Assembly: GCA_016795465.1 (NCBI GenBank)
Contig: JAEUHK010000046.1
Span: 62,001-126,000, forward strand
DNA from: Verrucomicrobiaceae bacterium
GTDB lineage: Bacteria > Verrucomicrobiota > Verrucomicrobiia > Verrucomicrobiales > Verrucomicrobiaceae
DNA: 64,000 nucleotides
Reading direction: 5' to 3'
Positions 56,525 through 64,000 of the stretch are shown one piece after another. The notes beneath the pieces are model-generated. The model was not told where the DNA came from. It ran no database searches and worked only from the letters and a program-made list of their open reading frames with translations. The position numbers were made by a program, and so were the translations under genes. Numbering within the stretch: the first letter of the stretch is position 1; the number at the start of each line of letters is the position of its first letter.

Positions 56525-58924
56525 ATGCAAGTCTCCCTCTCCTGGCTCAGCACTCATCTCGATCTCAGCAGCTACACCGTTCCGCAGCTCTCGGATCTCC
56601 TCACCTTCGCCGGTGTCGAGGTCGAAGGTATCGAAGAACGCGGTGTGACCACCGACAAGGTCGTCGTGGCTCAAATCGAGTCCTTTGTGCAGCACCCGAA
56701 TGCCGACAAACTCAGCGTTTGCCAGGTCAACGACGGCACGGGCATCCGCCAGATCGTTTGCGGCGCGAAGAACTTCAAAGCGGGCGACAAAGTGCCGCTA
56801 GCACTCCCCGGCGCTGTTTTGCCCGGTGGATTCACCATCAAAGAAGGCAAACTCCGCGACGTGGCGAGCCTCGGCATGATGTGCAGCGGCAAAGAGCTCG
56901 GCCTCGGCGACGATCACAGCGGTCTACTCATCCTCGATGCCGAAACGACCATCGGCACGCCCTTCAACCAGCTCGTGCCCTCCGATGTCGTCTTCGACCT
57001 CGAGATCACCCCGAACCGCCCCGACCTCCTCAGCCACCTGGGCCTCGCCCGCGAGCTCAGCGCCCTCACCGGCATCCCGCTCAAAGGCCAGCGCGATTAC
57101 GCGAAGACCACGACGAAATCGAAAGCCGCCGCAGACGATCAAGTCGCGCTCAAAGCGACCGATGTGTGCCCGCTTTACACCGCTCGCCTCATCAAAGGCG
57201 TCAAAGTCGGCCCCAGCCCCGAGTGGCTGCGCCGTCGCCTCGAAAGCATCGGCCTGCGTCCCATCAACAGCATCGTGGACATCACGAACTTCGTCATGAT
57301 GGAGATGGGCCAGTCGTTGCATTGCTTTGACCTCGACAAGCTCCACGGCGGCATCGTCGTGCGCAATGCGAGCGAAGGTGAGCAGATGCTCGCGCTCGAT
57401 GGCCAAACCTACACGCTGCTGGCCGACGACCTCGTCATCGCCGATCAAAAACGCGCTGTCGCCATCGCCGGCGTCATGGGCGGTGAAGAAACAGGCGTCA
57501 CCGAAGCCACCACGAACGTGCTCCTCGAAGCCGCGTGGTTCACGCCTTCCAATATCCGCCGCACCTCCCGCCGACTCGGCCTCAGCAGCGACAGCAGCTA
57601 CCGCTTTGAGCGCGGCATCGACCCACAACAAGTCGCCGGCGGCTCCGAACTCGCCACCAAGCTCATCCTCTCCATCGCCGGCGGCACCGCGGAAGACGTG
57701 CTGCACGTCGCAGGTGAAGCGCCCGCTTTGACCAGCGAGGTCACGCTCGACGAAGACCGCGCCCGCAAGCTCCTCGGCACACCCGATCTCACCGGCGATG
57801 AAATCCACGCCATCCTCGAAAAGCTCGGCCTCGGCAAAAAAGCCGCCACGAAGCACGAGAGCCGCTGGCACATCCCCAGCTACCGCGCCGATTTGCAGCG
57901 CCCGGTTGATCTCATCGAGGAAATCGCCCGCGTCATCGGACTCGACCGCGTTCCATCGAAAATGACCGCCGTCGCAGTGCCCAGCGATGCCACCGATCGC
58001 GCTTACGACTTCGCCATGACCATCCGTCAGGCCTTGGTCAATCGCGGCTGCTTTGAAGCGCAAACGCTGCGCCTCATCGCCGATGCGCAATTGCCCGACA
58101 CCCTCGGCGGCGGCACCGGCGTCGCCGTGAAAAATCCGCTCAGCGAAGACCACACCACGCTGCGCCCCAGCATCATCCCCGGCCTCATCGCCACCGCCGC
58201 GCTGAACATCCGTCAAGGCGCCGACCGCCTGCGCTTCTTCGAGCTCGGCCGCGTCTTCCTCAAACTCCCGAACGGCAACAGCCGCGAAGAAGAACGCCTC
58301 GCCATCCTCATCAGCGGCCCCGTTTCGCCTTCGAGCTGGCATGCCCGCACGCCGCAGGCGGCCGACATCCATGAGTTGATGGGCATCATTACCAATCTGC
58401 CCGGCCTCAGCCGCGTCAGCATCGAGCCGAAAGCCGTCAAAGAATCCCCCGCGAACTTCCTGCTCACCAGCGAACTCCGCGCCGGCAATCGCAACCTCGG
58501 CTGGATCGCCCAACTGCATCCTTCGCGTGCCCGCGACATCAGCGCGCGTCATCCGGTCTATGTCGCCGAACTGCTCCTCAGCGCCCTGCGCCAGGGCAGC
58601 ACCGGCCCCGCGAAGTTTGAAGAACTCCCGCGCTTCCCCGGCATGACCCGCGACGTCGCCATGGAAGTCCCCGCCGACCTCCCCCACGCCAAAGTCGCCG
58701 CCTTCTTCGCCAGCCAGAAAGAGCCCCTCTTCATCGCCAGCGAAGTCTTCGACGTCTTCACCGACCCCACCGGCCAAAAAATCGCGAAAGACCGCAAATC
58801 CATCGCCTGGACCCTCACCTACCGCAGCCCCGAAAAGACCCTCGAAACCGCCGAAGTCGATGCCGCCCACCAGCGCATCCTCGCGGCGCTCGAGAAGGCC
58901 CTGCCGGCCACGGTGCGGCGGTAA
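56525..58924 (+). CDS. pheT: Phenylalanyl-tRNA synthetase beta subunit
   Basis: 799 residues with the standard order: N-terminal part (MQVSLSWLSTHLDLSSYTV), EMAP/tRNA-binding-like domain (VVVAQIESFVQHPNADKLSVCQVNDG), B3/B4 editing domain (NRPDLLSHLGLARELSALTG; SDSSYRFERGIDP), B5 domain, the degenerate class II core and a C-terminal anticodon-binding FDX-ACB domain (PRFPGMTRDVAMEVPADLPHAKV). Length is normal. Its promoter must read past, or start within, the cassette separating it from pheS. Confidence 0.97.
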   Translation: MQVSLSWLSTHLDLSSYTVPQLSDLLTFAGVEVEGIEERGVTTDKVVVAQIESFVQHPNADKLSVCQVNDGTGIRQIVCGAKNFKAGDKVPLALPGAVLPGGFTIKEGKLRDVASLGMMCSGKELGLGDDHSGLLILDAETTIGTPFNQLVPSDVVFDLEITPNRPDLLSHLGLARELSALTGIPLKGQRDYAKTTTKSKAAADDQVALKATDVCPLYTARLIKGVKVGPSPEWLRRRLESIGLRPINSIVDITNFVMMEMGQSLHCFDLDKLHGGIVVRNASEGEQMLALDGQTYTLLADDLVIADQKRAVAIAGVMGGEETGVTEATTNVLLEAAWFTPSNIRRTSRRLGLSSDSSYRFERGIDPQQVAGGSELATKLILSIAGGTAEDVLHVAGEAPALTSEVTLDEDRARKLLGTPDLTGDEIHAILEKLGLGKKAATKHESRWHIPSYRADLQRPVDLIEEIARVIGLDRVPSKMTAVAVPSDATDRAYDFAMTIRQALVNRGCFEAQTLRLIADAQLPDTLGGGTGVAVKNPLSEDHTTLRPSIIPGLIATAALNIRQGADRLRFFELGRVFLKLPNGNSREEERLAILISGPVSPSSWHARTPQAADIHELMGIITNLPGLSRVSIEPKAVKESPANFLLTSELRAGNRNLGWIAQLHPSRARDISARHPVYVAELLLSALRQGSTGPAKFEELPRFPGMTRDVAMEVPADLPHAKVAAFFASQKEPLFIASEVFDVFTDPTGQKIAKDRKSIAWTLTYRSPEKTLETAEVDAAHQRILAALEKALPATVRR

Positions 58925-58954
58925 GTGCAGCATGGTTGGCTGCACTCGCTGGCA

Positions 58955-60340
58955 TCACAGCGCGTGCAGCAGCTTGTCGTGGATGCCGTCGAAGCCGCCG
59001 TTGCTGAAGACGATGATGACATCGCCGGGGCGGGCTTCGGATTTGAGGCGCTGGACGATGGCGTCGGTATTTGGCTCGAACCAGCAGGGCTTGCCGCGGG
59101 CGGTGACGGCGGCGGCGACCTTCGCGGTGTCGAGCCGTTGATCCGCGGCGACCTTTTCGGGGTTGGCGACGGCAGCGATGACGCTGGCATCGGCTTCGGC
59201 GAGGGCTTCGATGAGCTCGTTTTGCAGCACGTTGCGGCGGCTGGTGTTGGAGCGGGGCTCAAAGATGGCCCACAAGCGGCGGCCGGTGTAGCGCTGGCGC
59301 AGGCCGCGGAGGGTCTCGCGGATGGCGGTGGGGTGATGACCGAAGTCGTCGATGATGGTGATGCCATGCGCGGCCCCACGTTCCTGCTGGCGACGGCGCA
59401 CGCCGAGGAAGTTCGACAGGCCGGCGCGGATCTCATTGTCGCTCAGGCCGCCAAAGCGGGCAGCGCAGACGCACATCGCCGCGTTGCGGGCATTGAACTC
59501 GCCCACCATCGGCACCTCGAAGGGCTCGCCGTTGAGGGTGAAAGCCGTGCTGTCCGGCTTCGTGGCGGTGATTTGAATGCGAAAATCATTCGTGGGGCCG
59601 AGGCCGACCGTTCTGAGCGGTGCGGGGCATTTGGCGCGAAGCGTGAGGCAGTTCGGATCGTCGCCGTTGATGAGCACGAGGCCGTTGCGCGGCACGGTGT
59701 TGAGGAAGCGCTGGAAGCTCAGCAGGATGGCATCGAGGTCCGGGAAGATGTCGGCGTGATCAAACTCGATGTTGTTCACGATGGCGCACTCCGGCAGGTA
59801 GTGGAGGAACTTGCTGCGCTTGTCGAAGTAGGCGGTGTCATACTCATCACCCTCGATGACAAAGATGTCGGAATGCGTGAAGCGGGCACCCGATTCAAAA
59901 TTCTCCGGCACGCCGCCAATCATGAAGCCGGGATTTTTGCCCGCGTGCTCGAAAAGCCATGCCAGCATGGTCGTCGTCGTCGTTTTGCCATGCGTGCCGC
60001 TGACGACAAAGCTGCGTTTGCCCTGGATGACCTGCTGCTTGAGCATTTCGGCCATCGAGACGTAGGGCAGCTTCTTTTCGAGCAGCGTTTCGAGCTCCTG
60101 ATTACCGCGTGAGATGGCATTGCCCACGACATACACATCGGCGTTGAGCGGGAGATTCTCCGGTTTGAAGCCGGCGAGCACCGGGATGCCTGCATTCGCG
60201 AGCACATCGCTCATCGGCGGATAGACCTTGTCATCGCTGCCGCTGACGTGGTGGCCGAGGGCTTTCAAAGCGACCGCGGTGGACCCCATCGCGGTGCCGC
60301 AGATGCCGATGAGGTGAATGTGCTTGGGGGACTGGGACAT
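58955..60340 (-). CDS. mpl: UDP-MurNAc:L-alanyl-gamma-D-glutamyl-meso-diaminopimelate ligase
   Basis: 461 residues from MSQSPKHIHLIGICGTAMGS. GICGTAMGSTAVALKALGHHVSGSD is the Mur-ligase nucleotide-like N-terminal fold; SGTHGKTTTTTMLAWLFE is the ATP P-loop; EGDEYDTAYFDKRSKFLHY distinguishes Mpl from MurC. It reattaches recycled tripeptide to UDP-MurNAc in the cytoplasm, saving wall material. The gene is convergent with pheT and divergent from the sigma factor. Confidence 0.94.
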   Translation of the reverse strand: MSQSPKHIHLIGICGTAMGSTAVALKALGHHVSGSDDKVYPPMSDVLANAGIPVLAGFKPENLPLNADVYVVGNAISRGNQELETLLEKKLPYVSMAEMLKQQVIQGKRSFVVSGTHGKTTTTTMLAWLFEHAGKNPGFMIGGVPENFESGARFTHSDIFVIEGDEYDTAYFDKRSKFLHYLPECAIVNNIEFDHADIFPDLDAILLSFQRFLNTVPRNGLVLINGDDPNCLTLRAKCPAPLRTVGLGPTNDFRIQITATKPDSTAFTLNGEPFEVPMVGEFNARNAAMCVCAARFGGLSDNEIRAGLSNFLGVRRRQQERGAAHGITIIDDFGHHPTAIRETLRGLRQRYTGRRLWAIFEPRSNTSRRNVLQNELIEALAEADASVIAAVANPEKVAADQRLDTAKVAAAVTARGKPCWFEPNTDAIVQRLKSEARPGDVIIVFSNGGFDGIHDKLLHAL

Positions 60341-60396
60341 GAATCGGGTGAGAGGGCCGGGATAGAAGCCGGATTTGATCGTGTCGCTCAAAAAAA

Positions 60397-61050
60397 ATGC
60401 AGGCAGACGGAATAATCGCGCCTGCCGCCACTCCCACGGAAAATGATCCGCTCCAGACCATGGACCTCGCCCTTGAATTCGGCCTTGAATGGCCCGCAGC
60501 TCGCCCGATAGCACGACGCGTGTCCGACTCCCCGCCCAGCTTCGAGCAAATCGTGGACGCCCATTATCAGGGCCTTTTCCGCTTTGCCGTGAGCATGTGC
60601 CGGAACGAGGCGGTGGCACAGGACCTGGTGCAGCAGACCTTCCTGCAATGGGCGCGGAAGGGCCACATGCTGCGCGATGGCTCCAAGGTGAAGACCTGGC
60701 TCTACACAACCATTTACCGCGAGTGGCTGAGCATCGCGCGAAAAGAGAAAAAGCATGAGCAGGTGGAGTTCGAGCCCGATCTGCACAGCCCGGCGCAACA
60801 GGATGACGAAGAGCAAACGCCGCGCGTGGATGCCGCGACGCTGCAAAAGGCGCTCGACCAGCTCGATCCGGCCTACCGGGCACCGCTGGTGCTGTTTTAC
60901 CTCAAGGAGCTCTCGTATCGCGAGATCGCTGAATCGCTCGGCATCCCCATCGGCACCGTCATGTCACGCCTTTCGCGAGCGAAGGACCACCTGCGCCGCA
61001 TTCTCCTGAAATTCGAAGAAAACATCCTCCCCGCCTCTTTCACACCGTGA
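60397..61050 (+). CDS. ECF-type RNA polymerase sigma factor
   Basis: 217 residues. Region 2: SFEQIVDAHYQGLFRFAVSMCRNEAVAQDLVQQTFLQWAR, with the usual Asp-Leu-Val-Gln-Gln-Thr-Phe. Region 4: ALDQLDPAYRAPLVLFYLKELSYREIAESLGIPIGTVMSRLSRAKDHLR. The 45-residue extension before region 2 may be real; ATG at 60460 is an alternative start. The stop overlaps the GTG of the next gene (GTGA), the usual sigma/anti-sigma arrangement. Confidence 0.93.
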   Translation: MQADGIIAPAATPTENDPLQTMDLALEFGLEWPAARPIARRVSDSPPSFEQIVDAHYQGLFRFAVSMCRNEAVAQDLVQQTFLQWARKGHMLRDGSKVKTWLYTTIYREWLSIARKEKKHEQVEFEPDLHSPAQQDDEEQTPRVDAATLQKALDQLDPAYRAPLVLFYLKELSYREIAESLGIPIGTVMSRLSRAKDHLRRILLKFEENILPASFTP

Positions 61051-61781
61051 ACCGCGAAGAAGCCAGACTCGAACTCGACGCCACGACACTCCGCCCGCAG
61101 GACGCGTCGCCCGAAGCCCGTGCGATGCTTGCCCGCGATCCAGAGCTGGCGACATGGCATGCGAAACGCCGCGCTTTTGATGAGGAAGTGGCGGAGGCCT
61201 TTGCGAGCCTGCCCGCCATGTCCGGCTTGAAGGACTCCATCTTGCAAGCGGCCTATGAAAGGCCCGCCAAACGTCCGCTGCGCTGGCTGGCACCCACTGC
61301 CATCGCGGCCGCGGCCTGCGTGCTGTTTGGCTGGACGCTGCTCTGGCCCGGCAATAGCGCCATGGCCGCGTGGGAATCCGAATCGCTCAACGCCATTGCG
61401 AAAGTCGAGCATGGCCTGATGAAGCTGGACGAACGGGCGGAGAGCCTGGAGGCCGTGAAAAAGCATCTCAGCATCAGCGAATGCCCCTGCCCGAGCGCCC
61501 TGCCGCCGGCGCTTGCTCATCTGCGCACCTTTGGCTGCAAGCGGGTGACCATTGACGGCCATGCTGGCACGATCATCTGCTTTGCCCTCGATTCTGGAAA
61601 AGAGGCTCACCTGCTCGTGCTGGACAACGAAGGCTTGTGCAACTGCCCGGCCGCGGACGAGCCCTGCTTCAAATCGGCCAAAAACTGGCGCTATGCTTCC
61701 TGGAGTCATGGCTCGCAGGCCTTCATGCTCGCCACCACGGCCGGCGAGGCGGAGCTGAAGAAGCTGTTTGGGCTGGTTTGA
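61047..61781 (+). CDS. Membrane anti-sigma-like protein with Cys-rich periplasmic domain
   Basis: 244 residues from GTG (MNREEARLELDATTL). A cytoplasmic N-terminus of about 80 residues, one helix (WLAPTAIAAAACVLFGWTLLW, 82-102) and a periplasmic domain with clustered cysteines (SECPCPSAL; RTFGCKRV; GLCNCPAADEPC) can be seen. Topology and the GTGA overlap with the sigma gene argue for an anti-sigma factor, although no HxxxCxxC zinc anti-sigma motif is present. The Cys clusters suggest a redox or metal signal. Confidence 0.8.
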   Translation: MNREEARLELDATTLRPQDASPEARAMLARDPELATWHAKRRAFDEEVAEAFASLPAMSGLKDSILQAAYERPAKRPLRWLAPTAIAAAACVLFGWTLLWPGNSAMAAWESESLNAIAKVEHGLMKLDERAESLEAVKKHLSISECPCPSALPPALAHLRTFGCKRVTIDGHAGTIICFALDSGKEAHLLVLDNEGLCNCPAADEPCFKSAKNWRYASWSHGSQAFMLATTAGEAELKKLFGLV

Positions 61782-61814
61782 GAGAAGCGCGGTGCGGCGG
61801 GACGTATTGCTGGC

Positions 61815-63239
61815 ATGCCGCATCGCCCACCGCCCACGCCTTTTTTACGTCGAGATATCCTCGGCGGGCTTGGAGGCGTGGCGATGGCATCCATGCTGCG
61901 GGCGGAGCAGGGCTGGCAGCCACCGAGCGGCCTGCCGGTGATCCCGCAGCGGGCGAAGCGTGTCATCTGGCTCTTCATGCGCGGCGGCGTGAGCCACATG
62001 GAGAGCTTTGATCCGAAACCCATGCTCACGAAGTATGCGGGCAAGACCATCGGAGAGACGCCTTACGCGAGTGTGCAGGACCCGGAGAAACTCAAAAAGG
62101 TCCGCGTGGTGGTGGTGAACGATGCGAACGGCAAGCAGCGCAACGTGATCTACCCGCTGCAGGTCGGCTACAAACGCTACGGCCAGTGTGGCATCGAGAT
62201 CAGCGACTGGTTTCCGCACATCGGCTCCTGCGCCGACGAGATCGCCTTCATCCGCGGCATGTGGACGACCGATGACAATCATGGAGCGCAGGTGCAGTTT
62301 CACAGCGGGCGGCACATGCTGGAGCCGCGTGTGCCCACACTCGGTGCGTGGGTGACGTATGGCCTCGGCTCGATGACGGAGAACCTGCCGTCCTTTGTGA
62401 ACATCGGCCCGCGATACTTCGATGTGCGTGACGGGCATTACCTCGGCCCTGCTTTCGACGCGGTGAACCTCAAGGTCGATCCGAAGAACCCGCTGACCTT
62501 TGCCGCGCCGGAGTTTCAAATCGGCAAAGGCGAGCAGGCGGCGCAGTTTGAGCTCATTCACCGGCTCAACAGCCTCGCGGCTGAGCAGTATCCGGGTGAT
62601 AAAACGCTCGCTGCCCGCATGAAGAGCTACCGGCTGGCCTTCAACATGCAGACCGCCGTGCCGGAGACGATGAATCTCGACGGTGAGAGCGCCGAGACGA
62701 AGAAGCTCTACGGCTACGACGACAAGGTCGCAGGCCCATTTGCGCGACAGCTCCTCGTGGCACGTCGTCTCGCGGAGCGTGGTGTGCGCTTCATCCAGAT
62801 TCAGCACGGCGATGGTGCCGCGGGTGCCTGGGACTCGCATTCGGGCCTGAAGAAGAATCACACGAATCTCGCGCAGCAGGTCGATCAACCCATCGGCGGC
62901 CTTTTGAAGGATCTGAAGCAACGCGGCATGCTCGACGACACGCTCGTGGTCTTCGCCACGGAGTTTGGTCGCACGCCCGGATCACAGGGCAGCGATGGCC
63001 GTGATCATCATCCGTATGGATTCAGCGTGTGGATGGCTGGTGGCGGCATCAAAGGCGGCACGATTCACGGCCAGACGGATGAACTCGGCTTCCACGCCAT
63101 CGAGCATCCGCACTACGTCACCGATGTGCATGCCACGATTTTGCATCTTCTCGGCCTGAACCCGCACCAGCTCGAAATCCCCGGCCGCAAGCGCCTGGAG
63201 CGTGATTTTGGAAAAGTGATCGGCGAGGTGCTGGTGTGA
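61815..63239 (+). CDS. DUF1501 (sulfatase-like fold) secreted protein
   Basis: 474 residues. A Tat-like N-terminus ([20 protein letters not shown]) precedes [24 protein letters not shown], typical of DUF1501. Further motifs are [61 protein letters not shown] and [14 protein letters not shown]. In Planctomycetes and Verrucomicrobiota such genes usually sit beside a DUF1549/DUF1553 cytochrome-type gene; none is present here. The function is unknown, with an alkaline-phosphatase-like fold assumed. Confidence 0.92.
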   Translation: MPHRPPPTPFLRRDILGGLGGVAMASMLRAEQGWQPPSGLPVIPQRAKRVIWLFMRGGVSHMESFDPKPMLTKYAGKTIGETPYASVQDPEKLKKVRVVVVNDANGKQRNVIYPLQVGYKRYGQCGIEISDWFPHIGSCADEIAFIRGMWTTDDNHGAQVQFHSGRHMLEPRVPTLGAWVTYGLGSMTENLPSFVNIGPRYFDVRDGHYLGPAFDAVNLKVDPKNPLTFAAPEFQIGKGEQAAQFELIHRLNSLAAEQYPGDKTLAARMKSYRLAFNMQTAVPETMNLDGESAETKKLYGYDDKVAGPFARQLLVARRLAERGVRFIQIQHGDGAAGAWDSHSGLKKNHTNLAQQVDQPIGGLLKDLKQRGMLDDTLVVFATEFGRTPGSQGSDGRDHHPYGFSVWMAGGGIKGGTIHGQTDELGFHAIEHPHYVTDVHATILHLLGLNPHQLEIPGRKRLERDFGKVIGEVLV

Positions 63240-63251
63240 AGCGATGATGGC

Positions 63252-63294
63252 CGCGTCAGCGTCCTGGAGTGCGCCGGTCCTCCGGCGCTTTCGA
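63252..63294 (+). repeat. REP-like palindromic element, copy 2
   Basis: The plus strand carries the same 43-bp layout as copy 1, with stem GCGCCGG-TCCT-CCGGCGC. Against copy 1 the changes inside the stem occur on both arms and preserve pairing. It directly follows the DUF1501 gene. Confidence 0.8.
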
Positions 63295-63308
63295 ACGTCT
63301 CACGGCCT

Positions 63309-63350
63309 TTCGCAAAGCTCCAGAGGGCTGGAGCACTCCAAAACGCCAAG
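63309..63350 (-). repeat. REP-like palindromic element, copy 3 (inverted relative to copy 2)
   Basis: On the minus strand: TTGGCGTTTTGGAGT, then stem GCTCCAG-CCCT-CTGGAGC, then TTTGCGAA. Copies 2 and 3 face each other 14 bp apart, forming a BIME-like inverted pair. Confidence 0.7.
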
Positions 63351-63377
63351 CGCTCGCGAATACCATCTTCGCCTTCA

Positions 63378-64000
63378 TCACCTCGACGCCGACTCGTTCA
63401 CGCGTTTGATGAGATTGAGCACCGTTTTGGCAGGAATGGCCTCGTGGAGGACAAGCGTGGTGCCGGTGGAAGGAGCCGGGTTGCTGTTGAAGGTCTGAAT
63501 GCGTGCCACGTGACCGATGACGTTGCCGAATTCATCCAGCACGGCGGAGCCGCTGCTGCCCTGCGCCCAGTCCGTGCTGACGTTGAGTCGCTGGCTGGCG
63601 GCACCTTCGGCACTGTCGAGCGAGTAGAGGCGGTTCACGATGCCAGCGCTGAAGTAACCGCGATGCTTCAAAGGATCGCTGAAGCAGTAAGCGGGCTCGC
63701 CGAGGTCCACATCCGCCCGCAGCGGCAGCGGCTTCAAACCACCGGCGATGACGCGAATGAGCGCCGCATCCGCCTTCGCATCGGTGCCGAGGATGGCGGT
63801 GGTGGCAAAGATCTCGTTGTCCGCGTTGGCGACGATCAGCCAGCCTTCCTTCAACGTGGCGGGCGGCTCGATGGCATGGTTTGCCGTGGCGACCACATCC
63901 GGCGCCACGGCATACGCACCAGCCATGTTGAGGTGCATCTTGTCACAGCGCGTGCAGCGAAAGAACCAGCCGACACGCAGATACGCGGCACGTGCCGTGC
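63378..64000 (-). CDS. Trypsin-like serine protease domain protein (partial, N-terminus beyond window)
   Basis: The frame stays open to the right edge, giving 206 residues plus an unseen N-terminus. RCTRCDKMHLNMAGAYAV at its start carries a CxxC pair. The catalytic triad candidates are His in VATANHAI, Asp in KADAALIRV and Ser in TDWAQGSSGSAVLDEFG, the S1C/HtrA-type pattern. The C-terminus (TGTTLVLHEAIPAKTVLNLIKR) has no PDZ domain. Probably a secreted or periplasmic protease. Confidence 0.78.
   Translation of the reverse strand, partial: TARAAYLRVGWFFRCTRCDKMHLNMAGAYAVAPDVVATANHAIEPPATLKEGWLIVANADNEIFATTAILGTDAKADAALIRVIAGGLKPLPLRADVDLGEPAYCFSDPLKHRGYFSAGIVNRLYSLDSAEGAASQRLNVSTDWAQGSSGSAVLDEFGNVIGHVARIQTFNSNPAPSTGTTLVLHEAIPAKTVLNLIKRVNESASR

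Overview
The window looks like chromosomal DNA from a GC-rich Gram-negative bacterium of the phylum Verrucomicrobiota, most likely the Verrucomicrobiaceae/Prosthecobacter group. This is judged from gene content, not from a search. Diderm functions are present (Lnt, a family 9 LPS-type glycosyltransferase, Mpl, a class A PBP, AmiC-type amidase). So are families typical of the PVC superphylum: a DUF1501 protein, a sulfatase, a sialate O-acetylesterase, a propeller dehydrogenase fused to cytochrome c, and GEVED/SdrD-B/He_PIG mosaic surface proteins. There are no IS elements, phage genes or CRISPR arrays. Most of the sequence is housekeeping DNA with small accessory insertions and many short dispersed repeats.

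Layout. 1-6510 (-): the N-terminal 2170 residues of a giant secreted mosaic protein that runs off the left edge. 6866-10521 (-): a blaI, M56-secretin-SLBB fusion, double-SGNH-hydrolase operon behind a BlaI-type operator pair. 10580-13448 (-): tsaD, metallophosphoesterase and GT9. 13569-15887 (-): two tiny lipoproteins, a CPXCG protein and lnt. 15991-18681 (+): dehydrogenase/cytochrome c. 18718-19345: a zinc-ribbon remnant and a small membrane protein. 19725-23529 (+): a 1101-residue unknown membrane protein with a lipoprotein. 23693-26203 (-): a class A PBP whose transpeptidase motifs are degenerate. 26271-30816: a MidA-type methyltransferase, leuC, a HemX/CcsA protein and hemA. 30888-33662 (-): korAB. 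33828-38414: epimerase, HAD phosphatase, a small LMW-PTP/RHH/unknown cluster with an internal duplication, and gpmI. 38624-41681 (+): amidase and sialate O-acetylesterase. 41691-45217 (-): a secreted secretin-like protein, histidine kinase and response regulator operon. 45300-48571 (+): RlmM-like methyltransferase, two-repeat secreted protein and sulfatase. 48578-50702 (-): FAD oxidoreductase, subclass B3 metallo-beta-lactamase and tRNA-Thr. 50799-52249 (+): rdgB and a phosphodiester glycosidase lipoprotein. 52241-53923 (-): hybrid histidine kinase. 54109-58924 (+): rpmI, rplT, pheS and pheT, with a GxxExxY cassette inserted between pheS and pheT. 58955-60340 (-): mpl. 60397-63239 (+): ECF sigma factor, anti-sigma-like protein and DUF1501 protein. 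63378-64000 (-): a partial trypsin-like protease.

The most notable signals are: (i) the M56 peptidase fused to secretin-like and SLBB domains under its own BlaI operator with a probably leaderless promoter; (ii) the class A PBP lacking the catalytic Ser and Lys; (iii) the GxxExxY nuclease-like gene flanked by 38-bp inverted repeats and splitting pheS from pheT; (iv) REP-like elements in which both halves of the stem differ between copies but stay complementary; (v) the uncharacterised 1101-residue membrane protein; and (vi) several families of 7-9 bp tandem repeats at gene junctions. All functional statements rest on motif recognition by eye.
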